From positions 2,604,001 to 2,668,000 of the forward strand of contig BTPP01000006.1 in assembly GCA_037102815.1 (NCBI GenBank): DNA of 64,000 nucleotides, given 5' to 3'. Shown in pieces: positions 34,302 through 44,443 of this stretch. The notes beneath the pieces were generated by a model, which made no database searches, was not told the DNA's origin, and saw nothing but the letters and a program-made list of their open reading frames with translations. The stretch is from Neurospora intermedia (Eukaryota > Ascomycota > Sordariomycetes > Sordariales > Sordariaceae). Position 1 is the stretch's first letter, and each line of letters starts with the position of its first letter. The position numbers and the translations under genes are program-made.

Positions 34302-34347
<46 letters not shown>
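34302..34347 (+). repeat. poly-T tract (46 nt)
   Basis: Uninterrupted run of T about 345 bp past the stop of the MARVEL-like gene, followed by a further T/C-rich stretch to about 34390. No poly-A-type retroelement body or target-site duplication lies next to it. Confidence 0.92.
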
Positions 34348-34413
34348 CTTTTTCTTTTCTCCCCTTTATTTTCTTTTCCTTTTCATGTTCCTACATCACT
34401 GGGAAGGGATATC

Positions 34414-34460
34414 ACCTACCTACCTACCTACCTACCTACCTACCTACCTACCTACCTACC
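34414..34460 (+). repeat. (TACC)n tetranucleotide array, about 12 units
   Basis: Perfect tandem CCTA/TACC units over 47 nt. Shorter TACC/TAGG words recur elsewhere in the window (7.56, 42.6, 50.2, 54.1 kb), so this is the longest member of a genome-wide habit rather than a unique element. Confidence 0.92.
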
Positions 34461-35518
34461 TCCCTCTAAACTTCTTGTACATATCTATCTACCTTGGGAA
34501 TATCTTTCCTATTCAATCAGAGCTTTTTTTTGGAATGCGTTCCTTCTACTTCACAGAAACTGCTGCTGCTCCTACTCTGAGCTGGATTCATCTTGTTCAT
34601 GTGAACTACTTACCTTACTGCAGGCCTAAAGCGTGCTCTATTAAGTTCTGATCTATTCTTGAGTGGCAGTTACCTATTCTACCTGCTCAAACGCGCGCGC
34701 TCTGGCTGGTCTGATCACTTCCAACGGCCCGGGTTTAATAACGATCTCACGCCGCTAGGTACTGTGATTACCGTGCCTTTGGACCTGAAGGTGCAATGCG
34801 GCGTATGGATTCTGGTGGTGCGCAGTAAGTATTCAACCGTGGGTCACGGTGGTATGTCTAAACCGTTAGTGTAGTTAGCCTGATCAACCAACCAACCAAC
34901 TACTCTTTTGCCCACCACGAACCATGGAAGTGCAGCATCCCACCAGACCAACGACGGGATTGCACCTTCCCTACAGTATCTTGCTCAATGCTACGCTTAT
35001 GGTACCAGCCACTTACTCTCAACTGCTGTCAGTCCTTGGAAGATATGATGTTAGGGGTAATAAATAAACATAAACGCGCTCAGTAAGTGAGCTACCATAA
35101 TTGGTCATCAGTTGATGGCGAGCTTTCAGAGGAGACGGGAGTGCGAAAGGGGAATTGCCATCAAGGCCATAGTATATATTTATTCGCTACTTTATTGCTT
35201 GCCTTGTGCTTTCCCCAGCTAGTAGCTATGGGTATATATATATGTATACGTTTGTGCCAGCCAGTCCCTTGTTTACCGTCCTTCTCTCTTTCGATAACCT
35301 GCTACCACCCGCGATCCATATTACTCGAATCTGGGTTTGGCGAATCGTATATGTCCAACTTCCAACAGGTAGGTGTTCATCTTCCCAACTTAGGTTTGCT
35401 TTGTTCTATCTATCATCCGATTCGTCGTGTATTTATTCTCTTCTCTCCGCCTCGAACCAGCTCACTCATCAGGCTTTTTGCCATCTTTCGTCGAAAGCTT
35501 GGGCTAGTCAAATCTGCT

Positions 35519-35571
35519 CTCCTCCTCCTCTTCCTCCTCCTCCTCCTCCTCCTCCTCCTCCTCCTCCTCCT
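35519..35571 (+). repeat. (TCC)n trinucleotide array
   Basis: CTC/TCC units over about 53 nt with one TT interruption near 35531. Confidence 0.9.
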
Positions 35572-35597
35572 AAGGGACGGACACCTCTGTGCTTCTG

Positions 35598-35639
35598 CCA
35601 CCACCACCACCACCACCACCACCACCACCACCACCACCA
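35598..35639 (+). repeat. (CCA)n trinucleotide array, 14 units
   Basis: Perfect CCA units, only 27 nt after the TCC array. Confidence 0.92.
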
Positions 35640-36123
35640 TCACCGCCGCTACTGGCAGGAGCCCTGAGGATACCGTCGACACCAAAGGGCGCACGGAGCG
35701 TGCGGGGACTAGACACCGCGTTGTTCATATCACTGCTCATGCCCCCACCGTGTAGAGCGCTCAAGCCACTCATGTCTCCCTTTCCTATCCGCTGTGTGAG
35801 GGGAATCACACCCAGAGGGTGCAATGCGTTGCGCACCGCGTCTCACGGTTCTTTTGGGGTATGAACAAAGGTTGTGATTGGTCTAACGAACTCACTCACG
35901 GTTTACAACCGTGAGTCCTAACTATATACTATGGTACGTCTGGTGGCCTGTGCGCTAATGCACGCCTTCCAAGGGCCATTAAGCATCATACACCCTGTGG
36001 TGATCCATCCGACATGGGCATCAAAGCCTCGTGGCCCTGGCTTGGAACCTGCTGATGTTGACCTACATCATATACCTATTATTGCTCCAACGCCTCTCCA
36101 CCACCGAACAAAGAAGGCACCGC

Positions 36124-36381
36124 CTACCCGTGAATGAGGCATTCGAAACAGGCGCAATCATCTCCACACAGACAAGAGAGAGACTCGCCGGCAAAGTTAG
36201 GTAGTGGGATGTGAGCCCACAGATAGTCTTCCGTGGAGAGGGTTTGTTCTTCGCTACTAGGGGTACCTGATGCGTCGCTGGGCGTCTGGGCCTCGACTGG
36301 CGAGTCGGGCGGCAGTTGCTGCTGAGATTGCTGCTGTTGGCCGGTTCGAGAACCACGAATAGGGATGCTGATTTGGTAATT

Positions 36382-36425
<44 letters not shown>

Positions 36426-37936
36426 CCTGTTGCTGAACCCCAACAGTAGCAGCAAAGTCGAGACTGCTGTGATGGCTGCTACCAGCGGGACTGCCGATAG
36501 AACTAGCAATGTTGAAGTTATAAGCGTCCTGGACATACTGAATGGTTTGACTGTTGTAAAGATGTGCGACACATCCGATGCATTGACAGCCAGGACCGCA
36601 AGTGCATTCGTGGCTTGTGCCAGTGCCATCACCTCCCCCACCAGACATGAATAGACCAAGGCCGAGGTCGGCTCCTTGCTGGGCTGTCTGTGCGGCAGCG
36701 GCCTCTTGTTGGATCATTTGTTGGTAGGTTTGGGGGTCAAGAGGGTGGTTCCAGGAACCGTACTCTTCTGAATACCGAAAGACGGTCTGGTAAGCAAAGG
36801 GCATAACTGTGGGCGTTGGGAGTTGTTGCTGCTCCTTAAGCTGTAAAGCAGGTTGAGCGTTGAACTGCATAGGGTTTGCGGAAGACCGTCCGTAACCCGA
36901 CTGAGGCATGGCGACAGAGCCATTAACTCGCAGTTGAGATCCTTGTAAATCACGACTACCACCACGACAGCTCCGTTTCTTGAGGATGCCCTCTATGCCT
37001 GTCCCTTCCATTTCTTTGCCTTTGGTCTCCAAGTCCTTTTTGGCATTGTTCCATGGTAAGGCCTCGCTGGCAAAACTCTTATCTCCAATAGTGGTCGATG
37101 GACTGCTTTGAGACGCTGGTCTACTTTGACTATGTGTAACTTGTTGTCGAGGGAAGCTTTCCAAACCCGTGTAAATGCCATCGATAACCCCACTGTGGTT
37201 GATGATATGCTGCTGTCTCTGTAAGGCAGTGAAGACGGTCATTTGCTTAAAGACGGCGTTGTTTCCAGTCTTGCATCCCTGTTGTTGTGACTGCGCGACT
37301 CCGCCGTGTCCCACTGAAGATACGTAGGAAAAAGTTTGTTGGTTCAACGGAGAGTCATTGACGCTGACAGCTGGAAATCCCATTCCATGATTGAGTCCCG
37401 GTTGACACCCAAGTGGTAGCTGCACCGTTGAATTAAGGCTCGTCATCAGTTCGCCGGCAGAGACACCCGCCATATTCGGACCCAAGGCGGCATTGTGCTG
37501 TGTGGCCAGGCCGAGTTCCGTTAAGTCTAGGTCAAACGTCGGCAACTGATGCCGGGAATGTGGCTTCGATATGGAACCCGATTTGCTCACCCTTGCACCA
37601 GGTCGCGCCGGGGTTGATGAAGAGGCATGAAGGCGAGGCGCCGGGATGCCTTGGGCAGCGGCCGTAGGCGAATGGTCTTCTGTGGAATTACCATGAACAG
37701 AACCACATCCGCACCTTTGCTTTCGAGGAATCCCTACCTTCACGCCTCCACCTCCGCAAGAGCAGTTTGCAGTCCGATTTGGACAAGCGCAAAGGCTTAG
37801 GGGCCGTCCTGGTTTCCTAACGGGCACCATAACGCGCTCGGTGGCATGAGTGCAAGTTGTAGAACGATGGCCGCGAATACATGGCGCACTAAGGGGAAAA
37901 AGAGAGATGTCAGCCTAAAAAAGGGAGAAAAGAAAA

Positions 37937-37980
<44 letters not shown>

Positions 37981-38208
37981 AGAAAAAGAAGAGAGCCCGG
38001 AAGATGTATGTCTGACTAGCATTGCCAGCTTCGGTTTCGGAAGGCAACGAACGGATGAGTTTGGTGCGACGGCACACCGGTGCCCTTTGCCTGCGGGATA
38101 ACAAGGTCCGGTATGGCAAAACATACGAGTATAAAGACGAGAGAAGGGGTCAAAGTAAATGAGAAGAGTGACTTACCAGGCCATCTTCTGGCCGTTGATG
38201 ATGGGCAT
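36124..38208 (-). CDS. cuf1: copper-fist transcription factor, Mac1/Cuf1-like copper sensor
   Basis: Two exons, 38177-38208 and 36124-37888, 598 residues. Splicing gives MPIINGQKMACAPCIRGHRS, the start of a copper-fist DNA-binding domain (about 1-62): zinc ligands C11, C14, C23 and H25, the minor-groove KPGRP motif, and the CACPNRTANCSC copper-binding core. Such factors bind GCTG-containing elements and switch on copper uptake genes when copper is low. Two C-terminal clusters with the pattern C-x-C-x3-C-x-C-x2-C-x2-H sit at 439-453 and 583-597, like the REP motifs of Mac1 that bind Cu(I) and shut the activator off. The middle is Gln/Ser-rich with a poly-Gln run near 494-512. The sensor pair favours a Mac1/Cuf1-type regulator of uptake over an Ace1-type detoxification activator. 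The 288-nt intron holds a 42-nt homopolymer. Confidence 0.93.
36377..36433 (-). repeat. CAG/CAA repeat encoding poly-Gln
   Basis: In-frame run of mostly CAG/CAA codons in the copper-fist gene between the two Cys clusters, broken once by a Glu codon; probably variable in length between strains. Confidence 0.85.
37938..37979 (+). repeat. poly-A tract (42 nt), inside the copper-fist gene intron
   Basis: On the coding strand this is a T42 run within the 288-nt intron, about 50 nt before the TAG acceptor. It falls where a polypyrimidine tract lies, and is far longer than normal. Confidence 0.9.
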
Positions 38209-39881
38209 TTTGGCAGCTGGAGGTAGGTCCTCCAAGTGATGACCTTACTCAAAATTCGTAAGGGATGAGCGAGGGGTGGAAAGCGCTCGAGAAAATTGAC
38301 TTGAGGGAACCCCCCCGGTTACCCTCAGTCACCAGGGACCAGCGGCTCGGCCCCGTGTCTCGCGTGCGTAAAACGTGCTCGTTAGGGTTTTGATTCTGCT
38401 GGATCCTTGGGTGATGATATGATAGGAGAGCTCTCTCACGGCTCACCAGCGTACCTGGATCTAGTTCGGGGTCCCAAACTGTTTGTTCAAGGACGGTTCA
38501 GGAGACCAGATGGGTGATCCGTGGGACCGTATATCGGTTGGAGCCGGCGGCTTTGACACTGCAAAACCGATTTTATATGGTCAGGACTTCAGTGGTGGAT
38601 TGTCAAACCAGGATTTTGGCTGGCTAATATGGTTGCGTGCTTAATGTCCTGTGGAGGTCCTGCACATGAGAGCTCTTGATTCGGTTGGCAGCTGTCACCG
38701 TGAATCCTCGAGTAGAGATGTAGTATGCCCGTAACGAAGAGTGTTAAAAGTAAAAGATTGTCTGAGAATGCATATGATTCTAACAAGTGAAGGTTCCCCC
38801 TAGTTTGTCTGGCCGTGAACCGACGACGGCAGCGGCAACCTACGGCAGGTCAAAGTGACAGTGCCCCGGGACGGAAGCAACCTGAATGCAGCAGGTAGTA
38901 GTAGTAGCAGCAGCCAAAGCAACCAAGGGACGAATGAGTTCAACACTTCGGTTCTGATGTTACACTTCCATGTTAACCAAAGCTCCTTCTGTGGTACTGG
39001 TGCTGGGTAGTGTGGGTAGTAGTGACTGCCTACCTCTACCCTGCCCTCGGTTCTGACTGGAACAGCCTCACTGCGGCTTATGAACGAGGAAGGAACGACT
39101 GACTGACTTCTCTTCGGCAGACGATCCGCGTCTCTTTTCCCATATAGTCCAAGAGGATCAATCATACAGACAGACGAGCAAGGCGGTGGCGATTGTACCA
39201 GGGCGGCCGCAGACGCCAGGGTCCAACAGGCGCTGTTCGAGGCTCGTCTGCCGTCTTTCCATGTTTTGAAACTCGGATCACGAATGGGCATCGGTTTTAT
39301 GGTGTGGACTGGGCGGTTGGTGGTGGGTTGTTGCTCTTCTGGGCGGGGGTGGGGTCTTGTCGGACCAGTTTGAGCATGTTTTCATTGGCTATCTTCGGGT
39401 GACTAAGCTATTCTTGTACCTGCGTACGAGATCTTTCCCAATTTGCATCCATCCCGCAGCCAGACTGCCTGCCAGACTGCCTCCCAGACTGCCTGCCAGT
39501 AAAGCCAAGAGTTCAACGCACAGGCGCACTTGTCGTTTTGTGCGTCTGAGCAAGAGCACCCCAACACGATGAAAGACTATAAGCCAAGAAGAGCAACTGA
39601 AAGAGGCTGACGGGACTACAAGTAGATTAGTTGTCACCACACTTGACGACTTCCATTGGCTATTCCCCATATCGCAAGGCTGACATGTGTAAGACGTGAC
39701 GGCTTCCGAAAGTGGTAACTGCTGACACCCGGCTGCAGTGTGTGACAAACCTTGAAAGTTGCGTTGGTACGTAATTGCAAGTTGAGGGTTAGACATGGAT
39801 ATAGAAATGAGGGTTATGTATGCTTGTTCCACCACGAACCACCTCCGGGTGTACTGTATTCCGGACAGCGAGTGTCATCTA
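38209..39881. other. intergenic: copper-fist gene promoter and SR140-like 3' region
   Basis: About 1.7 kb. Near 39460-39503 there are just over three tandem copies of a 12-bp unit (CCAGACTGCCTG). No gene motif on either strand. Confidence 0.55.
39460..39503 (+). repeat. 12-bp minisatellite, 3.3 copies of CCAGACTGCCTG
   Basis: Three full units with one base change in the second, and a partial fourth. Confidence 0.85.
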
Positions 39882-42428
39882 CTACTTTTCCCCCTCCGAG
39901 TCTGACCCAGCAAACATGTCAACAGCCCGCATCCGCTTCTTTGTCGGTGCAGCCTTGTTTGCCGATATCTGGAATCCAGCCACCGACTTAACTTCCACTG
40001 TCTTCGAATCTGTCGTTGATGCTGATGCTGGTGCTGATGTCTGCACGGCCTCTCCCATGACCACATCCCCATCATCCGTCGTAGTGAGATTCCGCAAAAG
40101 GGCCATAAAGTCATCATCAGGCGTCCCATCAATATCATCATCCGAAAACAACTCATCCGTTCCCGAACTGTACTGCATATGATTCGGCGGCAGCACCAGT
40201 TCCCCATCCGTATCACCCGTCTCCAACATCCTTTCCACATACTCCGGTTCTATCCCGGCTTCCGTTTCGGCTGTAGTAGATGTCTCCTGAAGTGTTGACA
40301 CCGGTAAGAAACCGGCAGCCTTGGCCTGAGTCGTAGTAGCAGCAGGCCCATCAACCGTCTTCCATTTCCCACCCGTAGCAGCAGCAGCAGCCTTCTTCTC
40401 CGCCTCCTCCTTTTCCGCTTCCTTCGCCTTCAGTGCAGGCGGGTTTTCGAAGCTCTTGACAAAGAACTCGTGTGTCTCGATGGGGAACACACACCAACCC
40501 TCCCATAGACTCAGGACAAGGCCAACGCTGCGTTTCCACTTGTCCGCGCGCAAGCGGCCCCAGTTGAGCTTGTCGGCCATCATACCCAGCAACTCAAACG
40601 TCTTGCGGGCGCGTAAAGCGGTCTCAAAGAGTTGCCGGTAGCGCCAGGCGTGGCGGATGCCGCTTGTCGACGAGGACGAGAGGATGTCGCTGATTACATA
40701 AAGACCCAGGAGTCGGGCGGCGCTAAGATCGGCAGTGCTGTCGTTAGTTTTGTCCTTGTCCTTGTCCTCTGCTACGGGGGATGGATCCCGGGAGTTATTC
40801 CCGTCTTGTCCTTCGCGCTCGCGGGAGCGCTGTTGGTGGTCGGGGTTGGCGGGCGTGTAGGAGAAGGGGGATTCGACGTTAGAAATGATCATGTCGACGA
40901 TCTCATCGGCACCTCGACTTGCGTGAGTGATGGCAAATGCAGTGATGCGGGCAATATCTCCTTTTCTGATCTTGGACAGCGTCGTGGGAAGCCGAGCTAG
41001 CATGTGCGCTAGCTTGGCCTTTTCTATGGGGTTGAGGAATGTGTCTTCTTGCCCGTTGTGCTCTTTTTGTTCGTCCTCGAAATCGTCCTCTTCGTCCGTG
41101 TCGTATGCCGAATCCGAGGCAATCTCGTCCACAGATGTTGTATACTCGTAGGCGAGGGGCTCGGGCGACTTCCACGCGTGGCTTCCTTCGAAGAGTGGGA
41201 CATACTTGGGCTTTCCCCTCTTTGCCTGGGAGCCCGTTACGATCTCCCATAGCCTCCAGCGATACCAGATGCCACCCTCGCTGCGAGCATCCCAAATCCA
41301 TGCCCACCTCTCTTCTCGCTGAACGTCTGGTCGAGACATGAGAAGAGCCTCAAATTCGGGTCCGTGCTCCAAGACGGACTCGACGACTTTATGAATCATG
41401 CGCAGTGTCCTGATGTCTCGTGGAGGTTTTACGGGGACATGGAGCAGACCACTTCTGCTAATAGCGGACCCTGGAGGACCATAATGTGATGGAGGAGCAT
41501 AGTTGCGTCCATAGCCTCCGTGATGCGGACCATGGCCGATTGGCTTTTCCTCCACCCGCTTTGCGCCGAACGGATGTGATACTGTCGTCGAAGTCTGAAC
41601 GGCCGTCAAGCCCGACGCTATGGCGGCCGATGAAAGATGCCTGTGCAAAGACAAAAAGTAACCATAGCCAAGGTAGCGGTTTTGTAGCGCGCTCACGGCG
41701 GCATCGATCTCGGTTGCGGGCGTTTCCTTGGACAAGGTGACGATGGCGGCAATGGACTTGCGCTCCGTCCCTTGTGGGCCAGATGGTGGAACAAACTTGA
41801 CGTTCTCGACCGTCAAGTTGGGTGGTATGAGCGCCTTGATGACGGCTGGCGATGTGCTCGGCGGGAGGTTGGAAAGACGTAGTGTGGGTTTCGAGATGGC
41901 CTTCTCCTCTGCTCGGCCGTTAACGGTCGCTTCCTCCTCGTTGTCGCTATCATTGAAAACCCTGGACACGGGCAAAGAGCTCTTCTCGCCATCCCTCTCC
42001 CTCTCCCTCTCCTCGAACCCTAGTCTTGACCTAGACTCTTCGTGGGGCCTTTGGCGACTGGAATGGAAATCATCGTAGGACCTCTTCTTTCCGAACGATG
42101 TTGGAGGAGGTCCTAGACTGCCGGGACCACTTTTGAGACTGTTGACGCCAAAGTGTCTCTTGCCTGTTCCTCCAAACGGCTGTCCACCAAGGGTTGGCCT
42201 TTCGGGTCGGTCGTTGCCGTATCGAGAGTTTGGAGGTCGTGATTCGGAACTGTCATCATGGTCGAAGCTCTTGACGAAATCCTCATAAACAGCGGCCGTC
42301 TCAGCAGCTTCTCTGCGGCGCTTGGCCTCTGCCTCTGCCTTTTGGCGCTCGAATGCGGATTGCTTGGTGGCCCTCTGGAGCTTCGCCTCCACGTCAGGAA
42401 ATTCGGCAATCTTCTTGGACGACGACAT
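39882..42428 (-). CDS. U2 snRNP-associated SURP protein, SR140/U2SURP type
   Basis: Single exon, 848 residues, start MSSSKKIAEFPDVEAKLQ; the frame is open upstream but without an ATG. Domain order is that of SR140: an RRM at about 180-270 (TLRLSNLPP, YLGYGYFLSLH), a SURP module at about 338-399 (MIHKVVESVLEHGPEFEALL, then FEAL..WYRWRLWEIV) and an RPR/CID domain at about 463-650 (ARLLGLYVISDILSSSS, RYRQLFETALRARKTFELLG) interrupted by an acidic, charged loop. The N-terminal third is charged and Arg/Ser-rich. The C-terminal tail is Ala/Glu/Lys- and Asp-rich and ends DMFAGSDSEGEK. U2SURP works with U2 snRNP at branch-site recognition, and the CID binds the RNA polymerase II tail in related proteins. 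Budding yeast lacks this gene, so its presence fits an intron-rich fungus. Confidence 0.9.
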   Translation of the reverse strand: MSSSKKIAEFPDVEAKLQRATKQSAFERQKAEAEAKRRREAAETAAVYEDFVKSFDHDDSSESRPPNSRYGNDRPERPTLGGQPFGGTGKRHFGVNSLKSGPGSLGPPPTSFGKKRSYDDFHSSRQRPHEESRSRLGFEERERERDGEKSSLPVSRVFNDSDNEEEATVNGRAEEKAISKPTLRLSNLPPSTSPAVIKALIPPNLTVENVKFVPPSGPQGTERKSIAAIVTLSKETPATEIDAAVSALQNRYLGYGYFLSLHRHLSSAAIASGLTAVQTSTTVSHPFGAKRVEEKPIGHGPHHGGYGRNYAPPSHYGPPGSAISRSGLLHVPVKPPRDIRTLRMIHKVVESVLEHGPEFEALLMSRPDVQREERWAWIWDARSEGGIWYRWRLWEIVTGSQAKRGKPKYVPLFEGSHAWKSPEPLAYEYTTSVDEIASDSAYDTDEEDDFEDEQKEHNGQEDTFLNPIEKAKLAHMLARLPTTLSKIRKGDIARITAFAITHASRGADEIVDMIISNVESPFSYTPANPDHQQRSREREGQDGNNSRDPSPVAEDKDKDKTNDSTADLSAARLLGLYVISDILSSSSTSGIRHAWRYRQLFETALRARKTFELLGMMADKLNWGRLRADKWKRSVGLVLSLWEGWCVFPIETHEFFVKSFENPPALKAKEAEKEEAEKKAAAAATGGKWKTVDGPAATTTQAKAAGFLPVSTLQETSTTAETEAGIEPEYVERMLETGDTDGELVLPPNHMQYSSGTDELFSDDDIDGTPDDDFMALLRNLTTTDDGDVVMGEAVQTSAPASASTTDSKTVEVKSVAGFQISANKAAPTKKRMRAVDMFAGSDSEGEK

Positions 42429-44443
42429 GTTATCGATTGGGCATGGCTGGCTGTGACGAATAATCACGGTGCTGGCTTTTCGTGGTCAGCAAGGTGCTGA
42501 TGCCTGATGCGACTGGGGACGGGACGTGGAGCGACGAAAGCGCGACGCACCGCAGAGTGGCTCTCCCCGTTGTGATAGTACGCTACTAGAGGTACACTAC
42601 TACCTCTAGGCGAGGGCGCTAGGCCCGTACGTACCTACCTAGCTGCGGGTGGCCCGTGGGGGGCTCGAATGGTAGGGCCATGTAATATTACAGGAACGTA
42701 AGAAATATTCGCCTAGATGGAGACATTGTACGCGTATTTTACAGGTTTTCTCTCATAATCGTTACCGCAGAGGTACAATAGCAGTTGATCTTCAACCTTT
42801 GAACTTGTCGAAATTTGTGTTCCAAACGGGAATGTCCTCTCGTCGTCTGTTTCATTCTGGTGTAAACTTTGCGGCTCGACCGGCCACTTAAAACCACAAG
42901 GTCTTCACATTGGATGCGGAACCTCCGAAGATGGTGCGACCTGGTGTGTCAAGTCAGAGTGTTACTCGGCTGCGGACATATGCGAAAGAGGACAACAACC
43001 ATAACTTGAACTTTTAGAACAGAGATTTGGGGGCATCTGGCTTCGAGTTACCAAGCGAATAACATTAAATGAGCAATTGTCAACACATCTTGCCAGATGA
43101 TGAACTCCCAGGTCGTCCGTTGACCAGAACATCATGATTGGACTCATATCCATTGATGTCGACTCCTCACGATGCCCGCCACCACCCGCCATCTCGTGAT
43201 CTAGACTAATGATCACACAAATTGCAGAATCGTGATGCTCGACCGGGGACAGTTTCCCTCTCTGGCCATTTGGTCAACACCTCTACCTATCCAACTACTG
43301 TTCTTTCCCACTTTCTCTTGCTCGAAATGATCTAAGCAGCTGGCAACACCGGCAGCCAATTCGAATATCGGCGCCGGCGTGCCGGAGTGGCAGAGTCGTC
43401 AGCAATGCTTGTCGATGCCCTGCAGCAAGTGTAGCAAGCAAGGGATTCCCAAGAGACCTGGCCAGTGCTCAGCTTACGGCATCTCCGCCATCGTATGTCT
43501 TTCTTGGGGCTGTCCTCTTGCAATTCAACATCAAATGATAATCTTCCGTCTTCCGACTTCCACTACGAGTCTTTCTATTTCCTCTGTTTGTTCCTTTCTC
43601 CTCTCTTTCTTTCACCGACTTCTCTCCTCTTTCACGACACTGGAACTTGACAGAACCAACATCAAGACGCCCTTCTTCCTTCGTCATCTGCAAATTGTCA
43701 CAAGCTGCTTGTCTTCCCCGCGTTTCCCTCAACCACTCAGGTTCCTTCGTTTCATCAAAGAAGACTCCACCTCTCTGGAGTTGCAGCGCCCTTTCTTTGA
43801 TATGGTTACTGCAATGCTCCCCGCCGCCATGCGGTCAAACTGGACCCCTTCTCCTCAGTCCCAAAATCGTATTCTTTCACTCGCTCCAGTCCCTCGCTGA
43901 TCCCCTCGACTTCCCTACTCAACACCCGCCGGCGCTTGTTATCGCTCCACCCTAGTCTAGTGTTCCTTTCATCCTCTAGGTTGCCTCCTTTTCCGGCTCT
44001 TGGGCTACTAGTGTAGTCTAACGGTCTCACTGATGGATTGATGGATTTCCTAAAAATGCCGCTCCTTTTTCTTCCGTTATCTGCAGGTTTCAAGTAATTC
44101 CTTGGTTCTTTTCTTTTCTACTCCCTGATGTGAAACATCACATTCTTGCTCTTTTTGCACAGTCTTGGACCGGCAACAAAGACTGAGCGTGCCAGCACAC
44201 GGCCAACCACTTCCACACACTGCACTGACTCAGGGCACACAGCAGCAGACACACATACACACACACACCCACACCCACAAACTCGACAGGCGCGAGCATT
44301 GCGCAACCCTACCTACCTCTACCTCAGACCACTCAGGTCAGACCCCCTCAGCTGGCACGGTCCTTTTGTTGATCCTTTCGTCCTCTGACGTCCCCTGCCG
44401 CTCCAGTCTTGCCAAGTCGAACCTTGTTCTCCTTCATTTCCCG
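42429..44443. other. intergenic divergent region: SR140-like / FAD oxidoreductase promoters
   Basis: About 2 kb between head-to-head starts. Pyrimidine-rich sequence covers about 43540-43700 and 44380-44440, and an (AC)n run lies at 44252-44275 in the probable 5' leader of the oxidoreductase. TACC/TAGG words occur at 42580-42645. No gene recognised. Confidence 0.55.
44252..44275 (+). repeat. (AC)n microsatellite
   Basis: Imperfect AC dinucleotide run, followed by CACCCACACCCACA, about 170 bp before the oxidoreductase start codon. Confidence 0.8.

Larger units (their letters stand above)
33957..36123. other. intergenic between convergent genes, dense in simple repeats
   Basis: About 2.2 kb between the stops of the MARVEL-like gene and the copper-fist gene. 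It holds a T46 run, a TACC tetranucleotide array, a TCC array and a CCA array (listed separately). The frame at 35.1-35.75 kb is made largely of repeat-encoded Leu and Thr runs and is not taken as a gene. No RNA gene seen. Confidence 0.6.

Noticed and set aside
34302-34347. Poly-T/poly-A tract as the tail of a retrotransposed element
   Set aside because: No element body, no target-site duplication and no open frame related to reverse transcriptase next to it; it is a simple repeat.
35087-35755. 222-codon + strand frame at 35 kb
   Set aside because: Leu and Thr runs come straight from the TCC and CCA arrays, and the rest has no recognisable motif.
43371-43470. Possible tRNA: GCCGGAGTGGCAGAG resembles an A box
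   Set aside because: No B box (GGTTCGANTCC) or cloverleaf pairing follows at a suitable distance.
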